From: Thermoplasmatota archaeon
GTDB lineage: Archaea; Thermoplasmatota; E2; DHVEG-1
Reading direction: 5' to 3'
DNA length: 12,213 bases
Assembly (NCBI GenBank): GCA_030615845.1
Contig: JAUWYM010000007.1
Span: forward strand, 1-12,213
In this document: piece by piece, positions 6,705 through 12,213 of the stretch
Numbering within the stretch: the stretch's first letter is position 1
Layout of the letters: each line of letters begins with the position of its first letter
Notes under the pieces: generated by a model
Seen by the model: only the letters and a program-made list of their open reading frames with translations
What the model was told of the DNA's origin: nothing
Databases searched by the model: none
Program-made: the position numbers and the translations under genes

Positions 6705-7796
6705 TTACCAACCTATCTTCCTTTCAATATTATATGCTTTATAAATTTTCCAATATTTTCTGTATTTTTTAAATAAAATGATTTTCATAATTGCCAAGAT
6801 GATGTTGCTGTTAAATGGCTCTAAATGTTCAATAATTTCTTTATTGTTCATCTTTTCAAGTTTTTGAAATGATTCATTAACAATCTCTGAATTAAAAATA
6901 GATTTTTTCCATTTTATCTCGTATCTTTGTGGATTTTTATATTTCACAATAGCCTCAGCTGCTAGTTTTCCTGCATACATGCCAGGTCTGATTCCTCCAT
7001 AGCTCATAGCATTTGTTTGCCCAGCAGCATCTCCTATGAGGACAATATTATTGTAAACTCGATTTTCTATTCCACCAAAACCAATTACTCTAGCTTGTTT
7101 TTTAATAATTTTTCCGTCAATTTTTATTTTCTTATCTTTCATTTGTGGAAGACCAATTTTCGTTGTCATTCCATTTGGGAAAATCCATTTATAACCACCA
7201 TTATAAATTTCATCATAGAAAACTTCAATAACGTTATGTTCTGATTCCTTGTCAATAATATATTGTACAGCAGTAATTTTATTTATATCTTTTATATGCA
7301 TGGATTTCCTAATAGTTGAGTTTGCTCCATCTGCTGCAATTAAATATTTTGTCTTTACTGTTTTTTTATCATCAATTTCAATATTATAATAATCATTTTT
7401 TTGTATTATTTTTGTTAATGTTCCTTTTTCAAATTCACCGCCTAATTTTAAATATTCATCGATAATATACGAAAAAAATTTTGGCCTATCAATAATATAT
7501 CCTTTTACTTTATGTTCAAGAACATAATTATCTACAACATGTTCCTTGTAAATTTCTATATTTTCAATAGTATATTTAGGTTTAAGTGGTTGTATTTCAT
7601 TAAATGCAGCATGTGAAATACATTCCCCACACATATGATGATACTCTGTATACTTTTCTCCTGAAAATTTCTCTAATAATAATACGTTAAATTTGTTGTC
7701 AGAATCAAAAAATTTTGAAAAGTAAGCAGCTGAGCAACCTGCAGGTCCTGCACCAACTATTACAATATCATATTCGTTTTTCAACAAAGCCACCAT
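6705..7796 (-). CDS. Geranylgeranyl reductase-family FAD flavoprotein, divergent
   Basis: A 363-residue FAD-binding protein. YDIVIVGAGPAG (9-20) is the dinucleotide site, DRPKF (103-107) and AADGANS (154-160) are typical of the group 1 flavin monooxygenase-like fold, and LIGDAAGQTNAMSYGGI (253-269) is the second FAD motif. GGYKWIFP (200-207) corresponds to the YxWxFP lipid-site motif of geranylgeranyl reductases. CGEC (56-59) sits where relatives carry a single conserved Cys. It probably reduces double bonds in isoprenoid chains, but a different prenyl or aromatic substrate is possible. The chosen ATG at 7796 overlaps the upstream reductase by 29 bases. A TTG at 7784, with GGTGG five bases before it, would give a more usual N-terminus. 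The gene is strikingly AT-rich and its product rich in Lys, Ile and Asn. Its stop is one base from the FIST stop. Confidence 0.85.
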   Translation of the reverse strand: MVALLKNEYDIVIVGAGPAGCSAAYFSKFFDSDNKFNVLLLEKFSGEKYTEYHHMCGECISHAAFNEIQPLKPKYTIENIEIYKEHVVDNYVLEHKVKGYIIDRPKFFSYIIDEYLKLGGEFEKGTLTKIIQKNDYYNIEIDDKKTVKTKYLIAADGANSTIRKSMHIKDINKITAVQYIIDKESEHNVIEVFYDEIYNGGYKWIFPNGMTTKIGLPQMKDKKIKIDGKIIKKQARVIGFGGIENRVYNNIVLIGDAAGQTNAMSYGGIRPGMYAGKLAAEAIVKYKNPQRYEIKWKKSIFNSEIVNESFQKLEKMNNKEIIEHLEPFNSNIILAIMKIILFKKYRKYWKIYKAYNIERKIGW

Positions 7797-8946
7797 TTTT
7801 TATTATATGATCTCTAAGAAAGTCATACCCTTCTTCAACATAACGATCAATATCTTCTTCCGGGGGAATAATATCACTCATTAAACCTAGTAAAAGAAGA
7901 TTGAAAAGTCTTCTTTCTATATTGGTTTCTCCATATACGATATCTGCATATATCTGAGAATCCTTAATCAGACTGAATTTATTATTTATTATCTCCTCAT
8001 ATCGTTCTGGCGTGTCTTTCCCTCTAGCAAGATCGTAAATAAAATTGCCAAGTATGTCGCCACATATAACTCCTGGTATATTTCCTTCTATAAATGGTTT
8101 TATGTTCTGATTTGCTGCATCACCAACTAGAAAAATATTTCCGTAAACGATTTTATTGCTTAATTCTCTGATAGGCGCATCTCCACTTTTTTCCGAGACA
8201 ACTTTACCTTTGGAAATTTGTTTTTTTACTGATGGGATATTTACAAATCTATCAAAAAAATCATCCAAATTTGCATCATCATCCACAGTCCCAACACCAA
8301 CGTTTGCCGTAGTTTCGGAAAGAGGGAAGATATATGCATATGCTCTAGGTGCAAATTCACCAAAAAACAATTGATCACATCTTGGATATTCCAATTTCAA
8401 GTTTTTCATCTCATAACTCTTAACATGACCTGTTGAATCAGTTTTTCTTACATCAAGGAGATTTAGAACTGTGGAATCTACTCCATCTGCACCTATAACA
8501 TATTTTGGCTCAAATACGATTTTCTTTCCACTCTTAGTGGTTATGGCACTTGTAACTTCAAATTTATTTCCAAATTTAAGTGATAAAAGTCTAGTGCCAG
8601 TGAATAACTTTACTCCTTGCTTGATGGCCATTGAAGCCAGCCATTTATCCCAGTCCTTTCTGTCAATAGAATAACCGGACCATATTCCTCCTTCCTTTTT
8701 TATTGCTATGTCATTAGCCCAGAAATACATACCATCGATTTTCCATTTGAGCTGTTTTTTTGGTATTTTAAAAGGCATGAGAGAAAATAGATATGATCCA
8801 ATACCTTCAGCACATTGAATGGGACTCCCAATTTCCTCGTCTTCTTCAATTAATATAGTTTTTAATCCTTTCTTTGCTGCTGCTCTTGCTACACTACAGC
8901 CAGCAGGCCCTCCGCCAATTACTAGTACATCACATTTTATTGACAT
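7768..8946 (-). CDS. Geranylgeranyl reductase-family protein (probable digeranylgeranylglycerophospholipid reductase)
   Basis: A 392-residue flavoprotein. CDVLVIGGGPAG (5-16) binds the FAD ADP part, followed by GSPIQCAEGI (40-49), a close match to the reductase family's Cys motif. IGADGVDS (151-158), then APRAYAYIFP (199-208), a PxxYxYxFP version of the PxxYxWxFP substrate motif, and LVGDAANQNIKPFIEGNIPG (273-292) follow. In archaea this family saturates the geranylgeranyl chains of ether lipids, usually at the membrane and with reduced ferredoxin or similar donors. Length and motif order fit. The start ATG at 8946 lacks a clear ribosome binding site, but a TATA-like stretch about 30 bases upstream allows a near-leaderless message. 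It is followed by an overlapping paralogue, and a polytopic membrane protein gene lies 24 bases upstream. Confidence 0.9.
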   Translation of the reverse strand: MSIKCDVLVIGGGPAGCSVARAAAKKGLKTILIEEDEEIGSPIQCAEGIGSYLFSLMPFKIPKKQLKWKIDGMYFWANDIAIKKEGGIWSGYSIDRKDWDKWLASMAIKQGVKLFTGTRLLSLKFGNKFEVTSAITTKSGKKIVFEPKYVIGADGVDSTVLNLLDVRKTDSTGHVKSYEMKNLKLEYPRCDQLFFGEFAPRAYAYIFPLSETTANVGVGTVDDDANLDDFFDRFVNIPSVKKQISKGKVVSEKSGDAPIRELSNKIVYGNIFLVGDAANQNIKPFIEGNIPGVICGDILGNFIYDLARGKDTPERYEEIINNKFSLIKDSQIYADIVYGETNIERRLFNLLLLGLMSDIIPPEEDIDRYVEEGYDFLRDHIIKNGGFVEKRI

Positions 8947-8970
8947 GTAAAAAAAATAATAATGGAGAGT

Positions 8971-9597
8971 TTATTTAAATATTTCTCCAATTTCTAATAA
9001 TGTTTTATGGACTCGAGCTCTCTCTCGAGGCAATGAACTCGGTTTCTCTTGTCTTGACTGGCTATACCAGCGTACTATGAGATAGGCATAGTCGAAAAGG
9101 AGTATTGCCAAGAAAAAATATAGAGGAATAATCCCTACGAGTGCAATGCATAGAACTGCTATTTTCAGGAGCCATCGTTGATCAAAGAAATATATTAAAA
9201 ATTTATGCAGAAGTTTGTTCCTTTTAAGATATTTTTTGTTGTAATCTACCACATCATTTCCGACTTCGTCTAAAAGAGCTGCAGCTGCAAGAAATATTAG
9301 TGGCAAAAACAGTAATTCTACACCCATAAGAAAGATCACGCCAAATATAATGAGCAATCCAGCTAAGTGAGCACGGTTATCGATTTTCCCCTTGAGGAGA
9401 ACGCCAAGTAAAACAGCGAAAAGAATAGTTGCTGCAACTTCGTTGATAAGCATTGTATATGCCCACAACAGACCAAGTACTGGTGCAATAGCCAGAGCTA
9501 ATTTCTTATTGAATGTTTTGTCATCATATGCGGCATCAATATATTTTATGCCGCCTCCTAAGATAAGGAAAGATAGTAAAAGGAAATACATTATCAT
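8971..9597 (-). CDS. Polytopic membrane protein of unknown function
   Basis: 208 residues with about five or six hydrophobic segments: 3-18, 33-50, 54-70, 78-108 (long enough for two) and 143-178. Acidic and polar motifs sit between them: KYIDAAYDDKTFNKK after the first, GKIDNRAH (70-77) after the third and DEVGND (110-115) after the fourth. The C-terminal tail from 179 is charged and probably cytoplasmic. I do not recognise the family. The Asp-rich loops are loosely like those of membrane prenyl or phospho-alcohol transferases, but no full signature is present, so no reaction is proposed. GGGAGG at 9603-9608 lies five bases before the ATG at 9597, supporting this start over the ATG six bases further in. 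The start overlaps the preceding small gene by four bases (ATGA), so the two are coupled. Confidence 0.8.
   Translation of the reverse strand: MIMYFLLLSFLILGGGIKYIDAAYDDKTFNKKLALAIAPVLGLLWAYTMLINEVAATILFAVLLGVLLKGKIDNRAHLAGLLIIFGVIFLMGVELLFLPLIFLAAAALLDEVGNDVVDYNKKYLKRNKLLHKFLIYFFDQRWLLKIAVLCIALVGIIPLYFFLAILLFDYAYLIVRWYSQSRQEKPSSLPRERARVHKTLLEIGEIFK
8972..8985 (-). promoter_or_regulatory. Candidate TATA box for the two reductase genes
   Basis: On the minus strand the end of the membrane protein gene reads AAATATTTAAATAA. It overlaps that gene's stop codon and lies about 25-35 bases before the reductase ATG. An internal promoter here would explain the missing ribosome binding site. AT-rich pattern only. 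Confidence 0.35.
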
Positions 9598-9785
9598 TTC
9601 ATCCCTCCCGTTATCTGTTTATGAAAGTTATTATGTAACCTTGTTTTGTAATTATTGAAAGACCACATATTTGCCTCCCGCATCTGCGCTATTACAGATG
9701 TGCCATAAGTATCTTTTTCGCAGGTGGATATGTAGGTGGATACGTAGGATACTTCATCTAATCCAAATCCTTCCAATTCATTCAT
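9594..9785 (-). CDS. Small conserved-context protein of unknown function (63 residues)
   Basis: I do not recognise this protein. It runs MNELEGFGLDEVSYVSTY through to HNNFHKQITGGMK, is soluble in composition, has one Cys and no membrane segment. I chose the ATG at 9785: a GGAG at 9796-9799 lies about ten bases upstream and a TATA-like element lies 35-45 bases upstream. A TTG at 9815 would add ten residues. Its stop overlaps the start of the membrane protein gene by four bases, and the Shine-Dalgarno site of that gene lies within its last codons. That coupling is the main reason to call it real. Confidence 0.55.
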   Translation of the reverse strand: MNELEGFGLDEVSYVSTYISTCEKDTYGTSVIAQMREANMWSFNNYKTRLHNNFHKQITGGMK

Positions 9786-9818
9786 TTTATCTTGTCTCCA
9801 ATTTTTGAAACTCAAAAG

Positions 9819-9829
9819 TAAACATAAAG
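9819..9829 (-). promoter_or_regulatory. Candidate TATA box for the small protein/membrane protein pair
   Basis: The minus strand reads CTTTATGTTTA. A transcription start about 25 bases downstream (near 9798) would fall just before or at the GGAG site and ATG at 9785, consistent with a short leader. The remaining gap up to 9962 holds an A-rich run (T8 on the plus strand at 9872-9879) beside a G5 run, and no gene. Confidence 0.35.
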
Positions 9830-9962
9830 CCCTACATCAAGAAATTCCTACAAAATGCTAAAATGGGGGTATTTTTTTTATTTTTGTTGGAAATATGGTG
9901 AAAATCGCTCTGAAAGACAGAAAAGTATTGTATCAATCTGGTCCTGATGCATGATAAGGGCA

Positions 9963-10229
9963 TCAATTGATATCTTTTACTGCCTTCTTGACAGCATCCA
10001 ATGCCTTTTGATATGGGACAACGGTTTCTATGAGACTCTGAAGCTCATTATTCCAATGCGGCTGCAATCTCTCACATCTTTTAATGAAGACAGATGTGTC
10101 AAACGAAAGCCTATGGTATGCTAGTTTCTTATTTGTAAGCTCTCTCTCCAGCGTCGTCTTTCTTTCAAGCATTTTATAGATATCATAAAGATCACGTACT
10201 TCAAAAAGCAATATCCTCTTTTTTAACAT
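9963..10229 (-). CDS. Possible small helical protein downstream of the DUF2156 gene
   Basis: An 88-residue reading from the ATG at 10229 overlaps the end of the DUF2156 gene by 29 bases and continues to 9963. The product is highly charged and appears all helical (LERKTTLERELTNKKLAYHRLS, then LQSLIETVVPYQKALDAVKKAVKD), with two Trp-free helices flanking a CERLQPHW segment. I do not recognise a family. Other possible starts are a TTG at 10211, just after the AGAGGAT near 10213-10219, and an ATG at 10172 (69 residues). The frame is also open further upstream within the DUF2156 gene, so openness alone is weak; the heptad-like pattern beyond 10200 is the better evidence. Confidence 0.45.
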   Translation of the reverse strand: MLKKRILLFEVRDLYDIYKMLERKTTLERELTNKKLAYHRLSFDTSVFIKRCERLQPHWNNELQSLIETVVPYQKALDAVKKAVKDIN

Positions 10230-11103
10230 GAAAGACTTCAACCATATGATGTGGCCGATAAGATAGTTTCGCCTGTCGTAATCCAGGTATACCCATATCT
10301 TCTTCTCTGTTGATGAACATAAAATCTTTCTGAAGGATTTTCGCTGTCTCCATATTGATCGCTTTATAGATTCCATCAAAATATGGTGATCCTTTTTCAT
10401 AATGAACCACGGCAGTATCAGGATTCATCTTTTCATATACTGCAAGTGCTTCAATGTTTCCATTGATCCGTATCACAAGGCCAGAAAGCCCAAGATCGAA
10501 GAAATGTGCCATCGAGTAGACTATAGCTTTTCTTTCATTTTCAAGCACAATATCAGACTCGCAGTCTTTCCAAAGACACCATCGTTTAAGAAACTCGTCT
10601 ACTTCATCCATGTTTTCTTCAGAAATCAGTTCAGTAGTGTATTCGTAGTTTTTTTTGAATTTATTAAGACGATTACGAATTTTTGCATAATTTGTCCCTG
10701 GAAGATTTGCAAGATCTGAAGCAAGATAAACATAGTCAAAATAATCTCTATGCTCAAAGAATTTTAATCTTGGGAATTCTTTTGAGATCCATTCCTTCAT
10801 CTTGGTATCTACGACTCCAAAGGGTTCCTCTGATCCTTCTCGCACTGCTAAGGTAAGAACTTGCTTGAGGAGATCTACATTTTGTTTACCAGAAGGTGGT
10901 CGTAATCGAATCTTGTTGTCCAACTCAGTCATAATAATAATATTTTCATCGACGACCGCATAGTGATAGTTACTGTATTCCATCCAACTAATCATTGTCG
11001 TAAAGAGATTATCGCTATGTACTGGAGGATACTTTGCGTAGTGTTTATCAAAAACTGGTTTGTCTTCTAATGCGATTCTTTTAAAATCATCAAGAGAAAG
11101 CAT
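10201..11103 (-). CDS. DUF2156 protein (phosphatidylglycerol lysyltransferase C-terminal-like fold)
   Basis: A 300-residue soluble protein matching DUF2156, two tandem GNAT-like halves related to the catalytic domain of aminoacyl-phosphatidylglycerol synthases. An N-terminal half (MLSLDDFKRIALEDKP to about 125) precedes LPGTNYAKIRNRLNKFKKNY (134-153), which matches the family's GKxxxxxRNxLNxF segment. The C-terminal half has LSGLVIRINGNIEALAVYE (206-224), HYEKGSPYFDGIY and REEDMGIPGLRQAKLSYRP (266-284), the most diagnostic stretch. Unlike bacterial MprF it has no membrane domain. It may transfer an aminoacyl or acyl group, but the substrate is unknown. AGGAGG six bases before the ATG lies inside the end of the acetyltransferase gene, whose stop is one base upstream, so the two are probably co-translated. 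Confidence 0.88.
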   Translation of the reverse strand: MLSLDDFKRIALEDKPVFDKHYAKYPPVHSDNLFTTMISWMEYSNYHYAVVDENIIIMTELDNKIRLRPPSGKQNVDLLKQVLTLAVREGSEEPFGVVDTKMKEWISKEFPRLKFFEHRDYFDYVYLASDLANLPGTNYAKIRNRLNKFKKNYEYTTELISEENMDEVDEFLKRWCLWKDCESDIVLENERKAIVYSMAHFFDLGLSGLVIRINGNIEALAVYEKMNPDTAVVHYEKGSPYFDGIYKAINMETAKILQKDFMFINREEDMGIPGLRQAKLSYRPHHMVEVFHVKKEDIAF

Positions 11104-11104
11104 T

Positions 11105-11530
11105 TCATTCCTCCTGCTGATACAGCATTGGTATATGTCCTTTCATTGGCTTTAACCCTAAACTTCTGTAGAGTCTATCGCTTCCAGGTTCAGCAATAAC
11201 TCCTATCCATACAATACCTTTGGATAAACAATGTGTAATAAGCAATTTGACAAGTTTTTTTCCTAGGCCCTGCCCTCGATATTTTGGAAGCACGATAAGA
11301 TCTTGGATGTATGCATCAGAAACGCCATCTGAGAGAACACGTCCCATTCCAACTGCTTTTTCAATGGTAGAATCAACGACAACTGCAAAAGCAAAACTTC
11401 CAGCAATCATTTGATGTATCAATGACTCGTCATATGATTCCTTCCACCATCCTCCCACCTTGTAAAGCGTTACGATTTCATCTATCGGCCATGAATCAAC
11501 GAGTCTAATCTCTATATTGTGGCTGCTCAT
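11105..11530 (-). CDS. GNAT-family N-acetyltransferase
   Basis: A 141-residue protein with the GNAT fold. An early LYKVGGWW (22-29) is followed by FAFAVVVDSTIEKAVGMGRVLSDG (47-69). Motif A is YIQDLIVLPKYRGQGLGKKLVKLLI (74-98), with the acetyl-CoA pyrophosphate loop RGQGLG at 85-90. The C-terminal YRSLGLKP (121-128) carries the Tyr often used as general acid. The GWW segment occurs in several small bacterial and archaeal GNATs whose substrates are unassigned. Start: AGGTA about seven bases before the ATG at 11530. An AT-rich stretch at about 11545-11575 could hold a promoter, making this the first gene of a unit with DUF2156. Confidence 0.9.
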   Translation of the reverse strand: MSSHNIEIRLVDSWPIDEIVTLYKVGGWWKESYDESLIHQMIAGSFAFAVVVDSTIEKAVGMGRVLSDGVSDAYIQDLIVLPKYRGQGLGKKLVKLLITHCLSKGIVWIGVIAEPGSDRLYRSLGLKPMKGHIPMLYQQEE

Positions 11531-11610
11531 TCCATTACCTAATATTTATCAAATAATAAAAATAATAAATAAACTTATGTTAAAGTCAACGCCTTTGTAA
11601 ATCTTTTACA
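11531..11610. other. AT-rich spacer between ferredoxin and GNAT genes
   Basis: Reading leftward from the ferredoxin stop, the minus strand becomes T-rich (TTTATTTATTATTTTTATTATTTG, in pieces at about 11550-11574). This could terminate the pyrophosphatase-ferredoxin transcript, as T-runs do in archaea, and also hold the GNAT promoter. No hairpin of note and no gene was seen. Confidence 0.35.
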
Positions 11611-11820
11611 CTAGCAGGAACTATGTTCAATAGCCTCTTGTGGACATGCACTAACACAAGCACAGCACTCAATACATTCTCCAACGTCTTTACAAACAGC
11701 TTTTCCATCGACAACTTCAAATATCTCAACAGGGCATGCGGTAACACATTCCCCTGCACCAGTACATTTGTCATAGTCGACAATTATTTTCATATCTCCT
11801 TCTTCAAATTCTTTCTTCAT
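11611..11820 (-). CDS. Small dicluster ferredoxin with an altered first cluster motif
   Basis: 69 residues, an electron carrier. The second cluster motif is complete: Cys49-x2-Cys52-x2-Cys55-x3-Cys59-Pro, with an extra Cys53. The first reads CTGAGECVTACP (19-30): the second Cys of CxxCxxCxxxCP is Ala22, leaving Cys19, Cys25 and Cys29, which suggests a 3Fe-4S cluster and so a 7Fe ferredoxin. The C-terminus ends HSSC. The ATG at 11820 has GGAGTG 11 bases upstream. An ATG at 11793 (60 residues, MKIIVDYDKC) gives the more usual N-terminus but its GGAG is only two bases away; the start is therefore open. It follows the pyrophosphatase gene by 23 bases on the same strand. It may donate electrons to low-potential enzymes, possibly the reductases nearby. 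Confidence 0.92.
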   Translation of the reverse strand: MKKEFEEGDMKIIVDYDKCTGAGECVTACPVEIFEVVDGKAVCKDVGECIECCACVSACPQEAIEHSSC

Positions 11821-11843
11821 ATATATTCTAACACTCCATTTTT

Positions 11844-12213
11844 TTAGGTAAATGCAATAATAAGTGGTAAAAACACCAGGGAGACAATCGACATAAGCTT
11901 AATAAGGATATTTAATGAGGGACCTGATGTGTCTTTACAGGGATCACCAACGGTATCACCAATAATTGTTGCCTTATGAGCATCGGAGCCTTTACCACCA
12001 AGATGTCCAGATTCAATATATTTTTTCGCGTTATCCCATGCACCACCAGAATTAGCAAGAAATACAGCAAGTAAAAAACCTGTGGTAATAGAACCCATGA
12101 GTAGTCCACCAAGTCCAGTTGGTTTTAACACAATTCCAACAACTACTGGAGAAGCCACTGCCATTAAACTAGGTAAAATCATTTCTTTTAATGCCCTGTT
12201 TGTACTAATTTCT
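11844..12213 (-). CDS. hppA: Membrane-bound ion-pumping pyrophosphatase, C-terminal part (runs off the right edge)
   Basis: The frame is open to the right edge, and the in-frame residues before the internal Met ([10 protein letters not shown]) continue the family sequence, so the gene is 5' truncated by the window. The product hydrolyses pyrophosphate and pumps H+ or Na+. Diagnostic is [18 protein letters not shown], followed by [36 protein letters not shown], with the conserved acidic and Lys residues of the active-site region; Cys replaces the usual Phe in GDPFKDTSGPS. Membrane segments are [31 protein letters not shown] and the C-terminal [13 protein letters not shown]. The residues deciding potassium dependence and ion choice lie outside the window. 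Confidence 0.97.
   Translation of the reverse strand, partial: EISTNRALKEMILPSLMAVASPVVVGIVLKPTGLGGLLMGSITTGFLLAVFLANSGGAWDNAKKYIESGHLGGKGSDAHKATIIGDTVGDPCKDTSGPSLNILIKLMSIVSLVFLPLIIAFT

Noticed and set aside
9945..9965. Six-base inverted repeat TGATGC/GCATCA with a nine-base loop
   Set aside because: The stem is short, it overlaps the stop codon of the small gene and no T-run follows on the minus strand, so it is not convincing as a terminator.
10230..10400. Extension of the 9963-10229 small frame back to 10400
   Set aside because: This part lies wholly inside the well-supported DUF2156 gene in another frame, and its residues look like an out-of-frame reading.
11623..11847. Plus-strand frame antisense to the ferredoxin
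   Set aside because: Shadow of the Cys-rich ferredoxin codons; the product is Asn/Thr/Ser/Phe-rich with no family features.

Overview
The window reads as a gene-dense, AT-rich archaeal chromosome segment. Evidence: two flavoproteins of the geranylgeranyl reductase family (archaeal ether-lipid saturation), a two-subunit dihydroorotate dehydrogenase (PyrD/PyrK), TATA-like boxes about 25 bases before several first genes, GGAGGTGA-type ribosome binding sites, a roadblock/LC7 protein and a membrane pyrophosphatase. The gene mix resembles uncultured anaerobic Thermoplasmata-type Euryarchaeota, but that placement is inference; no rRNA or ribosomal protein gene is present to anchor it.

Layout, left to right. 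(1) The end of a secreted metalloprotease with calcium-binding Asp-rich repeats (1-967, +) is followed by a short nitroreductase (1050-1559, +). (2) A tight leftward operon pyrD - pyrK - subtilisin-like protease - YjbQ (4771 down to 1561) runs convergently into the nitroreductase with one base between the stop codons. (3) From a shared divergent region (4772-4917) a roadblock/LC7 protein and a FIST-domain sensor protein run rightward (4918-6703). (4) A leftward cluster meets the FIST gene, again with one base between stops: a 63-residue unknown protein, a polytopic membrane protein, and two overlapping geranylgeranyl-reductase-family flavoproteins (9785 down to 6705). (5) Further right, also leftward: a GNAT acetyltransferase, a DUF2156 protein (LPG-synthase C-terminal fold) and a possible small helical protein (11530 down to 9963). 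(6) At the right edge lie the C-terminus of a membrane-bound pyrophosphatase and a small dicluster ferredoxin (12213 down to 11611).

How the genes may work together: PyrD and PyrK form the NAD-linked enzyme for the fourth step of pyrimidine synthesis. The GGR-like proteins probably saturate isoprenoid chains of membrane lipids or quinones and need a low-potential donor; the ferredoxin is a possible donor but is not in the same operon. Roadblock plus FIST suggests a small signalling pair whose GTPase or kinase partner is not in the window. The FIST gene (from about 5750) and the second reductase are clearly more AT-rich than their neighbours, which may mark a transferred or fast-evolving block. 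No CRISPR array, tRNA, rRNA or insertion sequence was seen, and no gene-free stretch exceeds about 150 bases.
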